A stretch of 64,000 nucleotides of DNA from Candidatus Enterococcus moelleringii (GTDB lineage Bacteria > Bacillota > Bacilli > Lactobacillales > Enterococcaceae), in the NCBI RefSeq assembly GCF_017377575.1, contig NZ_JAFREM010000008.1, positions 121,988 to 185,987 on the forward strand, given 5' to 3'. Shown piece after piece: positions 62,063 through 64,000 of this stretch. Both the position numbers and the translations under genes were made by a program. How positions within the stretch are numbered: position 1 is the stretch's first letter; each line of letters starts with the position of its first letter. The notes beneath the pieces are model-generated. The model had not been told where the DNA came from, ran no database searches, and saw nothing but the letters and a program-made list of their open reading frames with translations.

Positions 62063-62087
62063 CGTAGTCTATTGTAGACTACGATAA
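62063..62087 (-). repeat. Right inverted repeat / recombination site of the integrase cassette
   Basis: CGTAGTCTA-TTG-TAGACTACG then ATAA: exact reverse complement of 60464-60488. The third half-site ATAGTCT (62054-62060) lies inside the cassette as at the left end. Confidence 0.85.
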
Positions 62088-62100
62088 AATTTATCGGCTT

Positions 62101-62128
62101 TTTACCAGTATCACCCCTTAATTATAGC
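62101..62128 (+). promoter_or_regulatory. Weak promoter before the coiled-coil gene
   Basis: TTTACC (62101-62106), 16 bases, TATAGC (62123-62128), just outside the right repeat. Confidence 0.4.
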
Positions 62129-62231
62129 ACGCCTATATGTGAATAGACTTTTATATATTCATGAAATTATTGAAGAAAATGGAAAAAGTAAATAAGAAAG
62201 CGACTGAAGTTGGTCAAAAGGAGGAGCCTGC

Positions 62232-63053
62232 ATGTTTGGATTTGGCAAACAGAAAAAGGAAGCATATCAAAAAGCGCCTGAAGAGGAGTATTTCTACGAC
62301 GAGTACGATGCAGAAGGATACGACGATGATTATGGGTACGAAACGTATCCAGCGGAAGGGTACGAACGCCCCGCAGAATACGATCGGGGAGACCGTCGCA
62401 ATCGATCTCGCAAGGATGATTATAGAGAAGAATCCTTTGAAGAAGGAACCAATCAACGGACAGACAATCGACCTCGTCCAGAGGAGCAACTGGAGCAAGA
62501 AGTTGAGCGTCTGACAGAAACGGTTTCTCAATTAAAGCAGCAGCTTGATAGCAAACATACAGAGCTGACCACCATGGCAGCCGCTCTCACTGAGAAGGAG
62601 CAGCAAATCCAAGATCTAAAGACAGAGAAGGATCAACAGCTTGAACAACTAAGAACGCAAAAAGATAAACAAATTGACCGATTAGAAAATCAATTAGAAG
62701 AAAGACAAAGTAAAGAATCCACCGAGTTAGATGAGGCGAAGAAACAAATCGTCGAGTTGAAAAAAGCCCAAGCTGCCAGCGAAGGAATGAAAGATGAACT
62801 GGCAAATATCTTAGTGGAATCCAAGAAGCAAGAAAAACAAATCCTAGAACGGGCGGAATATGAAGCCAACGGCATTCGTAATCAAGCCCAGCAGGATGCG
62901 GATCAAATGCTTCATGATTCAGCACTGGAGTTACGCGTAATGAAACAAGAAATTAAGAACTATCGCAAGCGCCTGCGGGTAGTTCAAGAAGAAACTGCAC
63001 AATTCTTCGTCAAACTATTAGCGAACAGCGACACTTTGCTAGATGAAGAGTAA
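62232..63053 (+). CDS. Coiled-coil protein, DivIVA/Gp-like, unknown function
   Basis: 273 residues: an N-terminal Tyr/Asp/Glu-rich segment (YFYDEYDAEGYDDDYGYETY), a charged linker, and a long heptad coiled coil from about 85 to 260 (EQEVERLTETVSQLKQQLDS; EYEANGIRNQAQQDADQML). The second part of the coil resembles DivIVA-family tails. AAAGGAGGAG ribosome site. First gene after the recombinase cassette, 17 bases before the next gene. Confidence 0.8.
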   Translation: MFGFGKQKKEAYQKAPEEEYFYDEYDAEGYDDDYGYETYPAEGYERPAEYDRGDRRNRSRKDDYREESFEEGTNQRTDNRPRPEEQLEQEVERLTETVSQLKQQLDSKHTELTTMAAALTEKEQQIQDLKTEKDQQLEQLRTQKDKQIDRLENQLEERQSKESTELDEAKKQIVELKKAQAASEGMKDELANILVESKKQEKQILERAEYEANGIRNQAQQDADQMLHDSALELRVMKQEIKNYRKRLRVVQEETAQFFVKLLANSDTLLDEE

Positions 63054-63071
63054 CAGAAGGGATGAACAGCA

Positions 63072-64000
63072 GTGAAAGCATTCAATAGTCAAATTACACT
63101 GTATCCCACACCAGCACCGAAAATGAGTAACGAACTAGCGAGTACCGAATTGTTAGCCGCCATTGAAAAATCCTGCGAATACTTATATGCACCAGAAGGA
63201 AGTTTGAGTGAAGGTCAGCGAGAGAAGATCCGCAGTCACTTCCAGCAGCTTTTCCAATGGATGGATGGCAGCTATCACTTGGAGCTGTTATTAGAACCAG
63301 GCGAGTTCGATTGGCCTAGCTTTTACCAGTCAATGAAACAGTTCTTTCCCCAGTTTGCTTGGCTGAAGGCCCAAACTGAGGAGCCAAAGTACGGCAAGCA
63401 AGTCTATCGTTTTGATTTCGTACCACTTGTTTTTCGCAAAAGAGGATTTCCCTTTGCGGTTCATTTAGAAGAAAGCTTGGCGCAACAGTTCGCACTAACC
63501 AATGAAGAAGCTCTGAAGCACGGGGAACAGCTGATTCAAGAATTGGCCGAGCAGAATTTTTCTACTACTAAGAAAAGTGAGCAATCAAACACGCCAACAA
63601 GTAAAGCTGAGGAAAAAGCCCAAGCAGTTGAAAGTTCGATGGACTTAGTCCAACAAGAAGAAGTCAAACAAGAAACACAAAGCAAAGCCCGCTTGCGAGC
63701 CGTGAACCAGAAGCTGGAAATGGTGATCGAAAAATTAGAACTGTCTATGTTTTACAGTGGCATTCAATACTTCGATCAAGAACACAAAGAAGAAGGCGAC
63801 TGGGATAAACGAATCAAGATCAGTCTTCGGGAATACACCTATTTGTTGCAGAAGGGGAAATTTCTAGAACAGATGTGGAACTTGAACGGCGAGTTGGTCA
63901 ATAAAACCGAAAAAATGACGGTGACAGGAAACAAGCTCGTGTATGAAAGAGATCAAGTGAAGGAAATCAAAGCGAATCTTTCTGCACGAGATATTCACTT
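63072..64000 (+). CDS. Hypothetical protein, runs off the window
   Basis: GTG at 63072, with AAGGGATGA upstream, opens a frame with no stop to the window end (at least 309 codons): MKAFNSQITLYPTPAPKMSN at the start, a globular N-terminal part (HFQQLFQWMDGSYHLELLLE), then Glu/Lys/Gln-rich helical sequence. Not recognised. Probably co-transcribed with the coiled-coil gene. Confidence 0.75.
   Translation, partial: MKAFNSQITLYPTPAPKMSNELASTELLAAIEKSCEYLYAPEGSLSEGQREKIRSHFQQLFQWMDGSYHLELLLEPGEFDWPSFYQSMKQFFPQFAWLKAQTEEPKYGKQVYRFDFVPLVFRKRGFPFAVHLEESLAQQFALTNEEALKHGEQLIQELAEQNFSTTKKSEQSNTPTSKAEEKAQAVESSMDLVQQEEVKQETQSKARLRAVNQKLEMVIEKLELSMFYSGIQYFDQEHKEEGDWDKRIKISLREYTYLLQKGKFLEQMWNLNGELVNKTEKMTVTGNKLVYERDQVKEIKANLSARDIH

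Noticed and set aside
60464..62087. Flanking repeats considered as attL/attR of an integrated prophage or element
   Set aside because: The copies are inverted, not direct, and enclose only the recombinase gene, so excision of an element is not predicted.
62161..62514. 117-codon plus-strand frame overlapping the coiled-coil gene
   Set aside because: Lys/Arg-rich shadow of the coiled-coil gene; the 62232 start has the strong ribosome site.

Overview
The window reads as chromosome of a low-to-mid GC lactic acid bacterium, most likely an Enterococcus (perhaps the casseliflavus/gallinarum side; this is inference from gene content and GC feel, not a database match). Supporting signs are a pdhABCD operon whose E2 carries two lipoyl domains, strong AGGAGG-type ribosome binding sites, frequent TTG/GTG starts, T-tailed hairpin terminators, an Fst-type toxin peptide and a ComK-like protein. 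No rRNA, tRNA or CRISPR array was seen.

Layout. 1-2909: tail of a magnesium M-box leader and an mgtA-type P-type ATPase. 3252-8478: pyruvate dehydrogenase operon. 8477-10461: divergent LysR/SDR pair bounded on both sides by near-identical terminators. 10500-16400: AT-rich accessory stretch of small genes (frameshifted lipoprotein, HicB-like protein, ZIP-like membrane protein, MazEF, XRE regulator with small partners, GNAT). 16459-20791: GntR-controlled nucleoside/ribose block (ribokinase broken by a frameshift, nucleoside hydrolase, MFS permease) with twin palindromic operators and a cre-like site in its promoter. 20801-25208: small membrane proteins, a PucR-type regulator divergent from an Old Yellow Enzyme/dienoyl-CoA reductase. 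25312-33929: DinB/ClbS-like protein, DJ-1/PfpI protein divergent from a WYL regulator, an ABC exporter with an altered Walker A, a MalT-like LuxR regulator, a phosphoesterase. 33949-39131: LanFEG-type immunity ABC transporter plus lipoprotein, divergent from its two-component system. 39132-45638: a long leader and an oligopeptide ABC operon. 45689-48672: GNAT, lone glycosyltransferase, zinc-ribbon protein, separated by decayed-looking DNA. 48762-53640: LysR plus a five-gene CoA-transferase/MaoC/ketopantoate-reductase-like/VOC/type II dehydroquinase-like operon that I cannot assign to a known pathway. 53669-57188: orphan RelB, small membrane protein, SorC-regulator relic, a SAF-domain dehydrogenase with its own twin operators, a decayed PemIK module and an intact-looking Fst-type type I toxin. 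57277-60177: DUF2922/DUF1659 proteins and a ComK-like regulator. 60464-62087: a tyrosine recombinase gene flanked by 25-base exact inverted repeats, each itself a 9-3-9 palindrome. 62232-64000: coiled-coil protein and a gene running off the window.

The most notable items are the recombinase cassette between inverted palindromic sites (a candidate self-inverting switch between a ComK-like gene and a coiled-coil operon), the CoA-transferase/dehydroquinase-like operon, the Fst-type toxin with its 5'-3' mRNA pairing, and a cluster of broken genes (two poly-A frameshifts, a TGG-to-TGA-type antitoxin stop, a SorC regulator reduced to its last ~50 codons).
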